From Barnesiella sp. An55 (lineage in GTDB: Bacteria > Bacteroidota > Bacteroidia > Bacteroidales > Barnesiellaceae): a DNA stretch of 64,000 bases. This document shows positions 44,957 to 53,526 of the stretch, one piece after another; positions within the stretch are counted from its first letter, which is position 1, and each line of letters begins with the position of its first letter. Both the position numbers and the translations under genes were made by a program. The notes under the pieces are model-generated. The model did not search any database and was not told the origin of the DNA. It saw only the letters and a list, made by a program, of their open reading frames with translations. The stretch covers positions 62,001 through 126,000 of the forward strand of contig NZ_NFHZ01000003.1 in NCBI RefSeq assembly GCF_002161555.1, given 5' to 3'.

Positions 44957-44992
44957 GAGGCTGCCCCTGTTTACGGGGCAGCCTCTTTTTTT
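44957..44992 (+). terminator. Terminator of the GHL10 gene
   Basis: GAGGCTGCCCC (44957-44967) pairs perfectly with GGGGCAGCCTC (44975-44985), followed by seven T residues. Confidence 0.94.
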
Positions 44993-45012
44993 GGGGGAGA
45001 CAGCGTGCAGCT

Positions 45013-46890
45013 TCAGGCCCTGAACCCGATGGGCATGGGCAGGATTGTGCGGGGGCCGGAAGAGCTCGAGAGCCACTCTTCGGCCCGGTCGATATCGGCG
45101 GCTACAATCGTGCTGAGCAGAGCCCGGTCGGTGCAGTCGTGGCTGTTCATGGTCATGATGCGGCGCGCCATGTTTTTGACGATACCCTGCTCGACCAGGT
45201 TGTGCACCCAACGCCCGTTTCCGAAGCCGGTATCGGGGTGGGCGACCGTTCGACCGATGATTCGGGTCAGCCGTTGGTCGGCCTCACGGGTGAGTACAAA
45301 TTCACGCTCATGAAGAAGTTGGCAGGCAATTGCGTGCAACTCGTCGGCCGAGTAATCCTCGAAGTGGAATTGCAGGGGAAAACGCTCCTTCAACCCCGGA
45401 TTCGACCGAAGCAGGGTTTGCATCTTCTCCTCATACCCCGCCAGGACGATAATCATATCGGGGTGAGGTTCCGACAGCACCGGGAGCAAGGCGTGGATTA
45501 CCTCTTTGCCAAAGTCGTTCGACTCGCGGTTGTGGCTCACGAGCGTGTAGGCCTCGTCGATAAACAACACGCCACCCCGGGCCTGCTCCAGTATCGCCTG
45601 GGTACGCTGCTCGGTTTGGCCGATAAACTCGCCTACCAGTTGCGAGCGACAGGTCTCTACCGTGTGTCCGTTCGAGAGCAGCCCCAGATGGTGATAGATC
45701 TCACCTACCAGTCGGGCCACCGTTGTTTTGCCCGTGCCCGGATTGCCATAGAAGATCATGTGGTAGCGGTCGTCACTCTCTGTGGCCAGCCCGAGTTGCC
45801 GACGCTCCCGGGCGAAGCGAGCCATCAGCCAGGCATCCCGCATGTCGCTCTTCAGGCGGGAGAGCCCTATCAGTTTCTCCAGTTTTTCGATAGCCACGCA
45901 GGGGGTATCGACACTCCCCTTGTTCGGGAGTGGGGTGCTGTGACGGTCGGTCGCGAAGGGGTATGATGCAACTGGCTCGTTGTCATCGTTGCACATAGGG
46001 ACTTCGGGATCGTTCGGTAGTTCGATCTTTGAGCGGTCGTCAAACAGGTCGCCCAAGGCCGGAATGTATTGCAGCAGGAGGTCGATATTTCGCTCGGTCC
46101 CGTAGAAGATACAGGGTAGCGCTCTCGGACTCCTGAGCCAGTCGGCCAGCAGGTCGAGCATATTCTCGGCCGAGTCGTCGTCGCCAATTCGTTCCACCTG
46201 TATTACTACCGCCTTTTTCCCTTCGAAACTCTCTTTTAACCGCGACCAGCCCACGCGACCCGTGAGCAGGTCGTTGAGCGAGAACCGGCAACAAGCCTTC
46301 GGGGTATTGTCGGTGAGACTGGCTGCCAGGATATCGGTAGCAAAGGTTGCAGCCCGACTCTCGGTGCCCGACACGACCCAATGAGGCATCGGGTTGGGCG
46401 TCGTGGCCCGATGGTACAGTTGCTCGATCAAGTTTCCGATGATGGCCGGTGAGACCCGCTCCTGTTTCAGGCGGCACCACCAACCTTGGTAACTCAAGTG
46501 GTTGACGAAGAAGAGTTGCTCGGGGTGGTCGGTCGCCGCTTCGAGTTCGACCCCTGTCCACCGTTCATAATTGGCCGTGAGGGGAAACGAGGCATACCAT
46601 CGGGGCTGTCCGTTGCAATAGAGAAACAGGTGGCAGAGAGGTTCGTCCCAATAGCTGTCGGAGTAAAGGTTGAGCCTTATTTTTCGGGGCGGTTTGCGAC
46701 CGTTGGGCTTTTGCCACACGCCGCAGCCCAAAAGTTGATAACACTCCGAATAGACTCGTATCGACCACTCTCGAGTGTCGGCTATGGGAGCATCCGAGGC
46801 AATTTCGGCCACCAGCAGGTTGCAGGCATATTCGGGTCCGCTGCACGATTCGTCCAGCGAACGCATGATTCGTAACGTGAGATTATTCAT
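45013..46890 (-). CDS. CbxX/CfxQ-type AAA+ ATPase with a degenerate first AAA domain
   Basis: The 625-residue protein starts at the ATG at 46890 (MNNLTLRIMRSLDE). The C-terminal AAA+ module (about 345-610) is complete: Walker A GNPGTGKT (382-389), Walker B GGVLFIDEAYTL (about 439-450), sensor VLAGYEEKMQTLL and the arginine-finger region NPGLKERF. The preceding region (about 165-300) aligns with it as a second AAA domain that has lost function: GTESRAAT (175-182) stands in place of the P-loop, VVIQVERIG around E233 in place of Walker B, then FYGTERNIDLLLQYIPALGDLF parallels the sensor and finger segments. The N-terminal 160 residues are not recognised. CbxX proteins remodel protein complexes; the client here is unknown. 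The gene stands alone. Confidence 0.85.
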   Translation of the reverse strand: MNNLTLRIMRSLDESCSGPEYACNLLVAEIASDAPIADTREWSIRVYSECYQLLGCGVWQKPNGRKPPRKIRLNLYSDSYWDEPLCHLFLYCNGQPRWYASFPLTANYERWTGVELEAATDHPEQLFFVNHLSYQGWWCRLKQERVSPAIIGNLIEQLYHRATTPNPMPHWVVSGTESRAATFATDILAASLTDNTPKACCRFSLNDLLTGRVGWSRLKESFEGKKAVVIQVERIGDDDSAENMLDLLADWLRSPRALPCIFYGTERNIDLLLQYIPALGDLFDDRSKIELPNDPEVPMCNDDNEPVASYPFATDRHSTPLPNKGSVDTPCVAIEKLEKLIGLSRLKSDMRDAWLMARFARERRQLGLATESDDRYHMIFYGNPGTGKTTVARLVGEIYHHLGLLSNGHTVETCRSQLVGEFIGQTEQRTQAILEQARGGVLFIDEAYTLVSHNRESNDFGKEVIHALLPVLSEPHPDMIIVLAGYEEKMQTLLRSNPGLKERFPLQFHFEDYSADELHAIACQLLHEREFVLTREADQRLTRIIGRTVAHPDTGFGNGRWVHNLVEQGIVKNMARRIMTMNSHDCTDRALLSTIVAADIDRAEEWLSSSSGPRTILPMPIGFRA

Positions 46891-47195
46891 AACAACAAAT
46901 GATTTGAAGGTGAAAAAATGAGAAAAAGAGATTGTGTGCTGCCCTCTTCGCCTCACGCGAAAACGACAACTGAACCACGCTCGTTTCCCAGGACGAAACG
47001 AACGTAACTTTTCCGATTACGTCAAAGAACGCAACAGTCCGGCCCTCCCGACAGGCAGATACAGTTACACGCTGCTCGCCCCGCTATGGAGCAAACAGGC
47101 TGTACAGACTTGTTGCATACTTCTCTTTGACAATCATTTGTTGCATATGATCAAAGGACAAAAAACGACTGTCGCAAACAACAGCCGCTCGGCGA

Positions 47196-47227
47196 CAAAG
47201 ATAAACTATTCGTCAAAGACCGCCAAT
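47196..47227 (-). promoter_or_regulatory. Promoter of the AAA+ gene
   Basis: On the minus strand ATTG (47224-47227), a 20-base spacer and TATCTTTG (47196-47203) match the consensus. The leader to the start codon would be about 300 bases. Confidence 0.6.
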
Positions 47228-47266
47228 ATTTCTGCTCTTTTTTCGCGAAAATTTAGAGAAAAGATT

Positions 47267-47297
47267 TTTGCAAAAAAGCCCCTTTTTGCTATCTTAG
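47267..47297 (+). promoter_or_regulatory. Promoter of folK
   Basis: TTTG (47267-47270), a 19-base spacer and TATCTTAG (47290-47297) match the consensus with one change in the -7 box; the start codon is 22 bases downstream. Confidence 0.65.
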
Positions 47298-47319
47298 TAG
47301 CGCAAAAAAGCATAAAACC

Positions 47320-47796
47320 ATGGGGAAACGAGTATATCTGGGCTTGGGCTCAAATCTGGGAAATAAAGAGCAAATCATCAAAAAAGCCATCGACCGCATA
47401 GGCAATCGGGTGGGCCCGGTCGTAGCCGTGTCGTCGTTCTACAAAACCGAGCCCTGGGGATATCAGTCGGTACACACCTTTTGCAACGCGGCTATGGCGG
47501 TCGATACCGACCTCTCGCCCGAGGAGGTGCTCCTGACCGTGCAGTCCATCGAACGGGAGTTGGGTAGCAAGGATCACCGCAAGAGCGATGGCAGCTACGC
47601 CGACCGGCTTATCGACATCGACCTGCTCGACTATGACGGCCAGGTGCTCGACACCTATGCCCTGGTACTGCCTCACCCCTACATGCACAAGCGCACCTTC
47701 GTGATGGAACCTCTTGCCGAGATAGCCCCGCAGTGGCTGCACCCCGTGCTGGGCAAGACGGCCACCGACATATTGGCCGGCTTGAGAACTCGATAG
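47320..47796 (+). CDS. folK: 2-amino-4-hydroxy-6-hydroxymethyldihydropteridine pyrophosphokinase FolK
   Basis: FolK transfers pyrophosphate from ATP to hydroxymethyl-dihydropterin, a step of folate synthesis. The 158-residue protein has the expected motifs: YLGLGSNLGNK at the N-terminus, SSFYKTEPWG, FCNAAM, and RLIDIDLLDYDG with the magnesium-binding aspartates, then LPHPYMHKRTFV. In the segment before the aspartates it reads KDHRKSDGSYADR where many FolK proteins have RxRxxRWGPR, so the ATP-contacting arginine pattern is slightly altered. It has its own promoter; no other folate gene is adjacent. It precedes metK by 287 bases. Confidence 0.93.
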   Translation: MGKRVYLGLGSNLGNKEQIIKKAIDRIGNRVGPVVAVSSFYKTEPWGYQSVHTFCNAAMAVDTDLSPEEVLLTVQSIERELGSKDHRKSDGSYADRLIDIDLLDYDGQVLDTYALVLPHPYMHKRTFVMEPLAEIAPQWLHPVLGKTATDILAGLRTR

Positions 47797-47870
47797 CCGA
47801 AGGGGCGGCATGTGTCTGGTCTGCCCCTGTCATGCCGGCGGGATGATGTGTGCGAAATCATCGGCAAAAA

Positions 47871-47902
47871 TTTGGTATTGCCCAAGGTGTGTATTATCTT
47901 TG
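47871..47902 (+). promoter_or_regulatory. Promoter of metK
   Basis: TTTG (47871-47874), a 20-base spacer and TATCTTTG (47895-47902) match the consensus. The predicted start of transcription (about 47908) falls just before the SAM-II-like element. Confidence 0.78.
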
Positions 47903-47920
47903 CCGCGCAAATGCAAAAAC

Positions 47921-47970
47921 TGTGGAAGGATTTGGCTGCTTGCAACCACGAAAAAAAATGCTAAAACTGC
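47921..47970 (+). ncRNA. SAM-II-like riboswitch in the metK leader
   Basis: The segment has the order of parts of the SAM-II (metA motif) pseudoknot. A stem GTGG (47922-47925) pairs with CCAC (47946-47949); its loop contains GATTTGG and TTGCAA. An A-rich linker follows, then the hallmark GCTAAAA (47960-47966). These match the conserved GAUUU, UUGCAA and GCUAAAA of SAM-II in the same spacing. It sits at the very 5' end of the predicted metK transcript, about 115 bases before the start codon. SAM binding would lower expression of SAM synthetase. A GC-rich hairpin (47974-47996) follows but without a clean T run. The call is from memory of the consensus; a covariance search is the test. Confidence 0.65.
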
Positions 47971-48083
47971 GTTACGGGGTCTCGCCGAGGCCCGTCCGGC
48001 TTTATCAAAATCATTTTACTTTTGTGGGTTTTGCAGTCTTTCTTCCTTGAAAAAGAGATATTTACTATTTATTCAAGAGAGAA

Positions 48084-49406
48084 ATGAACTATTTGTTTAC
48101 CTCGGAATCGGTGTCGGAAGGACACCCCGATAAAGTGGCCGATCAGATTTCGGACGCTTTGCTTGACGAGTTTCTGGCCTATGACCCCAACTCGAAAGTT
48201 GCTTGCGAAACCCTTGTGACGACCGGGCAGGTCGTTTTGGCGGGCGAGGTTAAGTCGAATGCCTATGTCGATTTAATGGAGGTGACCCGTCGGGTCATTC
48301 ACCGCATTGGATACAATAAGAGTTCCTACAAGTTCGATGCCGATTCGTGCGGCATCTTCTCGGCCATTCACGAACAGTCGGCCGATATCAACCGGGGCGT
48401 GGAGCGTGCCGATGCCATGGAGCAGGGGGCCGGCGACCAGGGTATGATGTTTGGCTATGCCTGCAACGAGACCGACAACTACATGCCGCTCTCACTCGAC
48501 CTGTCGCACCTGTTGCTCATCGAGTTGGCGGCTATCCGGCGCGAAGCCTCGGCCATGACCTATCTGCGCAAGGGGCGGGTGACGTCGTATCTGCGCCCCG
48601 ACTCGAAGTCGCAGGTGACCATCGAGTATAACGAGAAGAACGAGCCGGTGCGTGTGCACACGATTGTCATATCGACCCAGCACGACGAGTTCGTGACTCC
48701 GGTCGATGGCTCGAAAGAGGCTCAGGATGCTGCCGACCGTGAGATGTTGCAGACGATTTATAACGATGTGAAAACGGTGCTTCTGCCCCGTGTCATTGCC
48801 CAGTTACCCGAGCGGGTGCGTGCCCTCTTCGACGACCAACTGGTGTTGCTGGTCAACCCCACGGGCAAGTTTGTCATTGGCGGGCCTCACGGCGATACGG
48901 GTTTGACGGGCCGCAAGATTATTGTCGATACCTATGGGGGCAAGGGAGGCCACGGAGGTGGAGCCTTCTCGGGCAAAGACCCCTCGAAGGTCGATCGGTC
49001 GGCTGCCTATGCCGCCCGTCACATTGCCAAGAACCTGGTGGCTGCCGGTGTTTCGGATGAGATTCTGGTACAGGTATCCTATGCCATCGGTGTGGCCGAG
49101 CCGGTAAGCATCTATGTAAATACCTACGGCAAGTCGCATGTGGCCATGAGTGATGCCGAGATTGCCCGTCGCGTGGGCGAGATATTCGACATGCGTCCCC
49201 GGGCTATCGAGGAGCGTTTGAAGTTGCGCAACCCCATCTATGAGGAGACGGCAGCCTATGGTCACATGGGTCGCAAACCGCAAACGGTGGTCAAGACCTT
49301 CACGTCGCATTACAACACCGAGCCGGTGGTGCGCGAGGTGGAGCTCTTTACCTGGGAGAAACTCGACTATGTCGATACGGTGAAGAAGGCTTTCGGCCTC
49401 GACTAA
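48084..49406 (+). CDS. metK: S-adenosylmethionine synthetase
   Basis: MetK makes SAM from methionine and ATP. The 440-residue protein has FTSESVSEGHPDKVADQISD at the N-terminus, the ATP-binding signature GAGDQGMMFGYA, and the phosphate-binding GGKGGHGGGAFSGKDPSKVDRS. It is longer than the roughly 385 residues of E. coli MetK because of insertions in the middle third, a feature of the Bacteroidota enzyme. Expression is probably controlled by the SAM-II-like RNA in its leader. Confidence 0.97.
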   Translation: MNYLFTSESVSEGHPDKVADQISDALLDEFLAYDPNSKVACETLVTTGQVVLAGEVKSNAYVDLMEVTRRVIHRIGYNKSSYKFDADSCGIFSAIHEQSADINRGVERADAMEQGAGDQGMMFGYACNETDNYMPLSLDLSHLLLIELAAIRREASAMTYLRKGRVTSYLRPDSKSQVTIEYNEKNEPVRVHTIVISTQHDEFVTPVDGSKEAQDAADREMLQTIYNDVKTVLLPRVIAQLPERVRALFDDQLVLLVNPTGKFVIGGPHGDTGLTGRKIIVDTYGGKGGHGGGAFSGKDPSKVDRSAAYAARHIAKNLVAAGVSDEILVQVSYAIGVAEPVSIYVNTYGKSHVAMSDAEIARRVGEIFDMRPRAIEERLKLRNPIYEETAAYGHMGRKPQTVVKTFTSHYNTEPVVREVELFTWEKLDYVDTVKKAFGLD

Positions 49407-49431
49407 AAAAGTCTCGATTTAAGAAATCAAA

Positions 49432-49472
49432 CGAAGGGTGTACCCGCGATTTTTGAGCGAGTGCACCCTTCG
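49432..49472 (+). terminator. Probable terminator of metK
   Basis: CGAAGGGTG (49432-49440) pairs with CACCCTTCG (49464-49472) over a 23-base loop; only a short TTT follows, so it is weak. Confidence 0.5.
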
Positions 49473-49521
49473 CTCGTTTCTCGCCGTAGGCCTTGCCGCT
49501 TCTTGACAGAGGCGCAGGCTG

Positions 49522-50352
49522 TCAAAAGTTGCTGAAGTTTTGTGGCTTGATGACAAACCCGATGCGTAGTCGGGAGTGGAATTTGTTGTAGTCGAGCAGC
49601 CCCTCGCCATAGCCGTTGTAGTATTGCAGAAACAGGTATTGGTTCTCGTTCTTGAAGAGGCGGGCGCTCAACTCGATAACCGTGTTGAAATTGAAGTTCC
49701 AGCCGCTGCGTTTGGTAAGGATGACCGAGGCGCCGAATCGTCGGTTGTCGCTCAAGTAGCTGCCTGCCAGTTGGAAGATGCCGCAATACTTGAGTATGTC
49801 GCGGTTGTTGCCGCTGTCGATAATGGGAATCCAAGTCTTGAACTGGAGCTCTATGTTGTGATCGACCGCCAGGGCCCCCATGAACGATACCTTGTTCCAG
49901 CTGCGTGACCAGATACTGTCCTTCCCGTTCGATTCATGTTCGACAAGTAGGGTGATTTGCCCGATGAACCGGTCGTGATAGATAACCGGGTGGGTGAGAC
50001 CTATACCCGGGTTGAAGTTGAGGTCGTACATGGGCAGAGACTGCTGGAATACGTTCCAGAAAGCCTTTTGGGTATAGGTGATGAACAGATAGGTATCGAA
50101 GGGCAGCTTGCTCTTGGTGAGTCGCTGGCTGATGCTCAACTGGAATTTTACATCGGAGTTCTGCCCGGTAGGTTTCGCTCCCAGGGTGGTACCGCCAATG
50201 AAGTAGTTGTCTTTGAAAAGAGAGAAGTAGGGGCGTTTGTCAAGCTCTGCGCGCACGCTGTCGGGGTTGTATTTGGGTACATTGCTGCGTATCTGTGCGC
50301 CGGCAGCGACAGCCAGAAGGAGCAGGGGGAGGAGGATGGCAAGTCGTTTCAT
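49522..50352 (-). CDS. Outer-membrane phospholipase A (OmpLA type)
   Basis: The 276-residue protein starts at the ATG at 50352 and has a signal peptide (about 1-19, ending AGA before Q). The catalytic residues of OmpLA are present with exact spacing: H139 and S141 in VEHESNG, and N153 in SWNKV, corresponding to H142, S144 and N156 of E. coli PldA. YFSLFKDNYFIGG and the alternating strands are those of the 12-stranded barrel, and the protein ends in phenylalanine. OmpLA hydrolyses phospholipids that reach the outer leaflet, helping envelope asymmetry. TATATTTG at 50375-50382 (minus strand) is a likely -7 box. Confidence 0.9.
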   Translation of the reverse strand: MKRLAILLPLLLLAVAAGAQIRSNVPKYNPDSVRAELDKRPYFSLFKDNYFIGGTTLGAKPTGQNSDVKFQLSISQRLTKSKLPFDTYLFITYTQKAFWNVFQQSLPMYDLNFNPGIGLTHPVIYHDRFIGQITLLVEHESNGKDSIWSRSWNKVSFMGALAVDHNIELQFKTWIPIIDSGNNRDILKYCGIFQLAGSYLSDNRRFGASVILTKRSGWNFNFNTVIELSARLFKNENQYLFLQYYNGYGEGLLDYNKFHSRLRIGFVIKPQNFSNF

Positions 50353-50550
50353 AGACAAGGTATCAGATGTTTTGCAAATATATTGAAAGTCGGAGGCAAA
50401 AAACAAGTAATCCCGTAAATTTTACAGGCCCCCGTTTTATACCCGCAAAAGTAGGTCAATTTGAGTGTGTCGTGTAGATAAAAAGGGCGGTCATTTTGTT
50501 CTTTTTTTTCAGAAAGTTCGGTGCCGTTTATGGGTTTTAGAGCGATAAAG

Positions 50551-50581
50551 TTTGGCTTCTCCAGCAAATAGAGTACATTTG
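50551..50581 (+). promoter_or_regulatory. Promoter of the DUF4369 lipoprotein gene
   Basis: TTTG (50551-50554), a 19-base spacer and TACATTTG (50574-50581) match the consensus exactly; the start codon is 23 bases downstream. Confidence 0.78.
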
Positions 50582-50604
50582 CAAGAAAAGAAAAAAGGTT
50601 TTGC

Positions 50605-51675
50605 ATGAGTAAGATAGGCGCGATTCTGTGTGTATGCGTGCTGCTGTTGAGTGGTTGTGGCGGCAATAGCAACGAGTTTTCGGTCGAAGGCACCCTCAAC
50701 AATCTGGGCGGTCGTCCCCTCTATGCCGTTTATCAGCTCGAGAGTGGCATTGTGGTCGATACTCTCAATCCGCAGAACGGATATATCTCGTTCAAGAACT
50801 CCTCGCCCGAGCTCATACCTATCCAATTCTACTATTTCGACAAGACTCCGTTCATACAGCTCTACGTGCAGAACGGCGACCGCATCGAACTGTCGGGCGA
50901 CGGGCAAGACCCGTTTGGTCTCAAGGTGAAGGGCAGTGCGCTGAACAAGGAGTTGTTTAAGTTCAACCAGGAGAATAAAGAGCTGTTGCAGACCTGGATG
51001 GCCGAACGCAATGCCTCGGCATCGGGTTCGCGCACCCGTCGCTACGAGCAGTTGTGCCGGGAGCTTCAAGGGGTGGTAGCCACCTATGTGGGCAAGCATC
51101 ACGATTCGCCCGTGAGTGCCATTCTGTTGAATGACTATCTGTTGGGCGAGGCCGATGAGGCTTCTTGCGACTCGCTCATCGGGTTGCTCGACGAAGGGGT
51201 ACTTGCCGGTGGCGCAGGGGCTCCGTTGGTCAGCTATCGGGAGTTCAAGGCCGAGTTGAAGAAAGACTCGGTGCTGCCCTATCTCTCGCTGGTGACGCTG
51301 GCCGATACCAACCTGGTGATCGATGCCCAGAAGGCTCGGGCTACGCTGCTCTGTTTCTGGGCGGCCGAGACAGCCGGGAGCCGCCAGTATGAGAACTTTT
51401 TGAATCAGATGACCGCTCGGGACGATTCGACCCTGCAGGTTATCGACATATCGCTCGACCGCGACAGCGCCAGGTGGCACAAGGCTGTGGTGGCCGATAC
51501 CACACGTTGGACCCGCCTTTGGGCCAAAGGGGGCTACCTCTATCCCGGGGTGAAGTGGCTGCAGATACATCGCCTGCCCTACCTGATGGTGGCCGATTCG
51601 GCCGGTCGTGTGGTGGCGCGCGGGCTTCCGCCCGACTCGATGCGGGTCTATATCGACCGCTTGGTCAAACCATAG
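50605..51675 (+). CDS. DUF4369 lipoprotein with a thioredoxin-like domain lacking CxxC
   Basis: The 356-residue protein has a lipoprotein signal (lipobox LLSGC, cysteine at about 18). An N-terminal DUF4369 beta-sandwich follows (about 25-115, FSVEGTLNN and VDTLNPQNGYISF). The C-terminal third (about 235-350) has the thioredoxin/peroxiredoxin-like fold (ATLLCFWAAETAGS, LQVIDISLDRDSARW and LPYLMVADSAGRVVARG). Where redox members read WAxWCxxC this protein reads WAAETAGS, so the active-site cysteines are missing and it cannot act as a disulfide oxidoreductase. It may be a binding or scaffold protein of the periplasm. It precedes the comM-like gene by 35 bases. Confidence 0.82.
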   Translation: MSKIGAILCVCVLLLSGCGGNSNEFSVEGTLNNLGGRPLYAVYQLESGIVVDTLNPQNGYISFKNSSPELIPIQFYYFDKTPFIQLYVQNGDRIELSGDGQDPFGLKVKGSALNKELFKFNQENKELLQTWMAERNASASGSRTRRYEQLCRELQGVVATYVGKHHDSPVSAILLNDYLLGEADEASCDSLIGLLDEGVLAGGAGAPLVSYREFKAELKKDSVLPYLSLVTLADTNLVIDAQKARATLLCFWAAETAGSRQYENFLNQMTARDDSTLQVIDISLDRDSARWHKAVVADTTRWTRLWAKGGYLYPGVKWLQIHRLPYLMVADSAGRVVARGLPPDSMRVYIDRLVKP

Positions 51676-51710
51676 CCGATTTGTGTGACACGAAATCTTA
51701 ATCTATTACT

Positions 51711-53252
51711 ATGTTGGTGAAAGTGTTTGGAGCAGCCGTGCAGGGCATCGACGCCCTGGTCGTCACCATCGAGGTGAACTGCTCGCAGGGGATTCGTTTT
51801 TTCATGGTGGGGCTGCCCGATGCGGCGGTCAAAGAGAGCCACGAACGCATTGTCTCGGCCGTAGAACACAACGGCTATAAATTTCCACGACGACAGGTTA
51901 TCGTGAATATGTCGCCCGCCGATATCCGCAAGGAGGGGGCCGCCTACGACTTGCCTCTGGCCGTTGGTATTCTCGCCAGCGACGGCAAGATAGGGGTCGA
52001 TCGACTCAACGACTATATGCTCATGGGCGAACTTTCGCTCGACGGGTCGGTACTTCCCATCAAAGGAGCTCTGCCTATCGCCATCAAGGCGAGAGAAGAG
52101 GGCTTCAAGGGGCTGATTATCCCCAAAGCCAACGTGCGGGAGGCTGCCGTGGTCAATAATCTGGATGTGTATGGCGTGGAGAATATCACCGAGGTGATAC
52201 GCTTTTTCAACGGGGAGCTCGAGCTGGAGCCTACCGTAATCGATACCCGGGCCGAGTTTTTCAAGGAGTGCAACCACTTCGACCTCGACTTCAGCGATGT
52301 CAAGGGGCAGGAGAGTGTGAAGCGCGCCTTCGAGGTGGCCGCTGCGGGTGGGCACAACATCATACTCATAGGGCCGCCGGGAGCCGGCAAATCGATGATG
52401 GCCAAACGGTTGCCGTCGATACTGCCGCCACTCACCCTGCAAGAGGCGCTCGAAACAACCAAGATTCACTCCGTAGCCGGCCGTATGGAGCGGGGCAGTT
52501 CGTTGTTGTCGCAACGGCCATTCAGGGCACCCCATCACACCATCTCGTCGGTAGCGCTGGTGGGTGGAGGTTCCTATCCCCAGCCGGGCGAAATATCGCT
52601 GGCACACAACGGGGTACTCTTTCTCGACGAGTTGCCCGAGTTCTCGCGACAGGTGCTCGAGGTGATGCGACAGCCGCTTGAAGATCGCAAAATCACCATC
52701 GCCCGGGCCAAATACTCTATCGAATATCCCGCCAGCGTAATGCTGGTTGCCTCGATGAATCCTTGTCCCTGTGGCTATTACAACCATCCCGACAAGGAGT
52801 GCATCTGTAGTCCGGGAGCCATTCAGCGCTATTTGGGAAAGATATCGGGCCCGCTGCTCGACCGCATCGATATACAGGTCGAGATTGTGCCCGTGCCGTT
52901 TGAGAAGATATCCGACACCCGCCCGGCCGAGTCGAGCGAGGCAATACGTCGGCGAGTCATGGCCGCTCGTGAAATTCAGGCCGCTCGCTTTGCCGAGTAT
53001 CCCGGCATCTATTGCAATGCCCAGATGACCACCCGGCTGCTGAACCGCTATGCCGTGCCCGATGCCGCCGGTCTGAAACGTCTGAAGGATGCCATGGCCC
53101 GTTTCCACCTCTCGGCCCGGGCCTATGACCGCATTTTGAAAGTAGCTCGCACCATTGCCGACCTGGAGGGGAGCGAGGCGGTGCAGGTGCAGCACATCAA
53201 CGAGGCGGTGAACTATCGCAATCTCGACCGCGAGAACTGGGGCGACCGTTGA
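51711..53252 (+). CDS. comM: YifB/ComM family magnesium chelatase-like AAA ATPase
   Basis: The 513-residue protein has the ComM layout: an N-terminal Lon-type S16-like domain (about 20-145), an AAA+ core with Walker A GPPGAGKS (221-228), GVLFLDELPEF as Walker B and an inserted zinc-like motif region (NPCPCGYYNHPDKECIC), and the C-terminal Mg-chelatase helical domain. In Vibrio and Haemophilus ComM is a hexameric helicase that promotes branch migration in natural transformation; its role in Bacteroidota is not shown, and no competence gene is near. Symbol given by family, not by demonstrated function. Confidence 0.9.
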   Translation: MLVKVFGAAVQGIDALVVTIEVNCSQGIRFFMVGLPDAAVKESHERIVSAVEHNGYKFPRRQVIVNMSPADIRKEGAAYDLPLAVGILASDGKIGVDRLNDYMLMGELSLDGSVLPIKGALPIAIKAREEGFKGLIIPKANVREAAVVNNLDVYGVENITEVIRFFNGELELEPTVIDTRAEFFKECNHFDLDFSDVKGQESVKRAFEVAAAGGHNIILIGPPGAGKSMMAKRLPSILPPLTLQEALETTKIHSVAGRMERGSSLLSQRPFRAPHHTISSVALVGGGSYPQPGEISLAHNGVLFLDELPEFSRQVLEVMRQPLEDRKITIARAKYSIEYPASVMLVASMNPCPCGYYNHPDKECICSPGAIQRYLGKISGPLLDRIDIQVEIVPVPFEKISDTRPAESSEAIRRRVMAAREIQAARFAEYPGIYCNAQMTTRLLNRYAVPDAAGLKRLKDAMARFHLSARAYDRILKVARTIADLEGSEAVQVQHINEAVNYRNLDRENWGDR

Positions 53253-53526
53253 GGCGTGCTCTTCTCGGGGGGAGAGAAATCTTGAGCGTCCAGGGAATCA
53301 CTCTCCTGTATGGGTGAAATGAGCCCTCGACATCAATCGGGTGCAGGGGAGTTCCAAGGCTCGGAATGAGCAAGATGGATAAATTGTATAAAAATTAATT
53401 TGTTTTAAGAAAAATGTTTAATTTTGCCGCGAAATAATGAAATGGGTGCTCCCGCATAGGAGTCGATGCAATTGAGATATCCTTAAATTTATAGACAAAA
53501 ACATAAATCCAATCATAATATTAACG

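Larger units (their letters stand above)
46891..47319. other. 429-base gap between the AAA+ gene and folK
   Basis: The gap holds divergent promoters, listed separately. The minus-strand leader of the AAA+ gene is about 300 bases long; it includes a direct repeat TTGTTGCATA (47110 and 47139 regions) and no recognised RNA family or supported coding frame. Confidence 0.5.
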
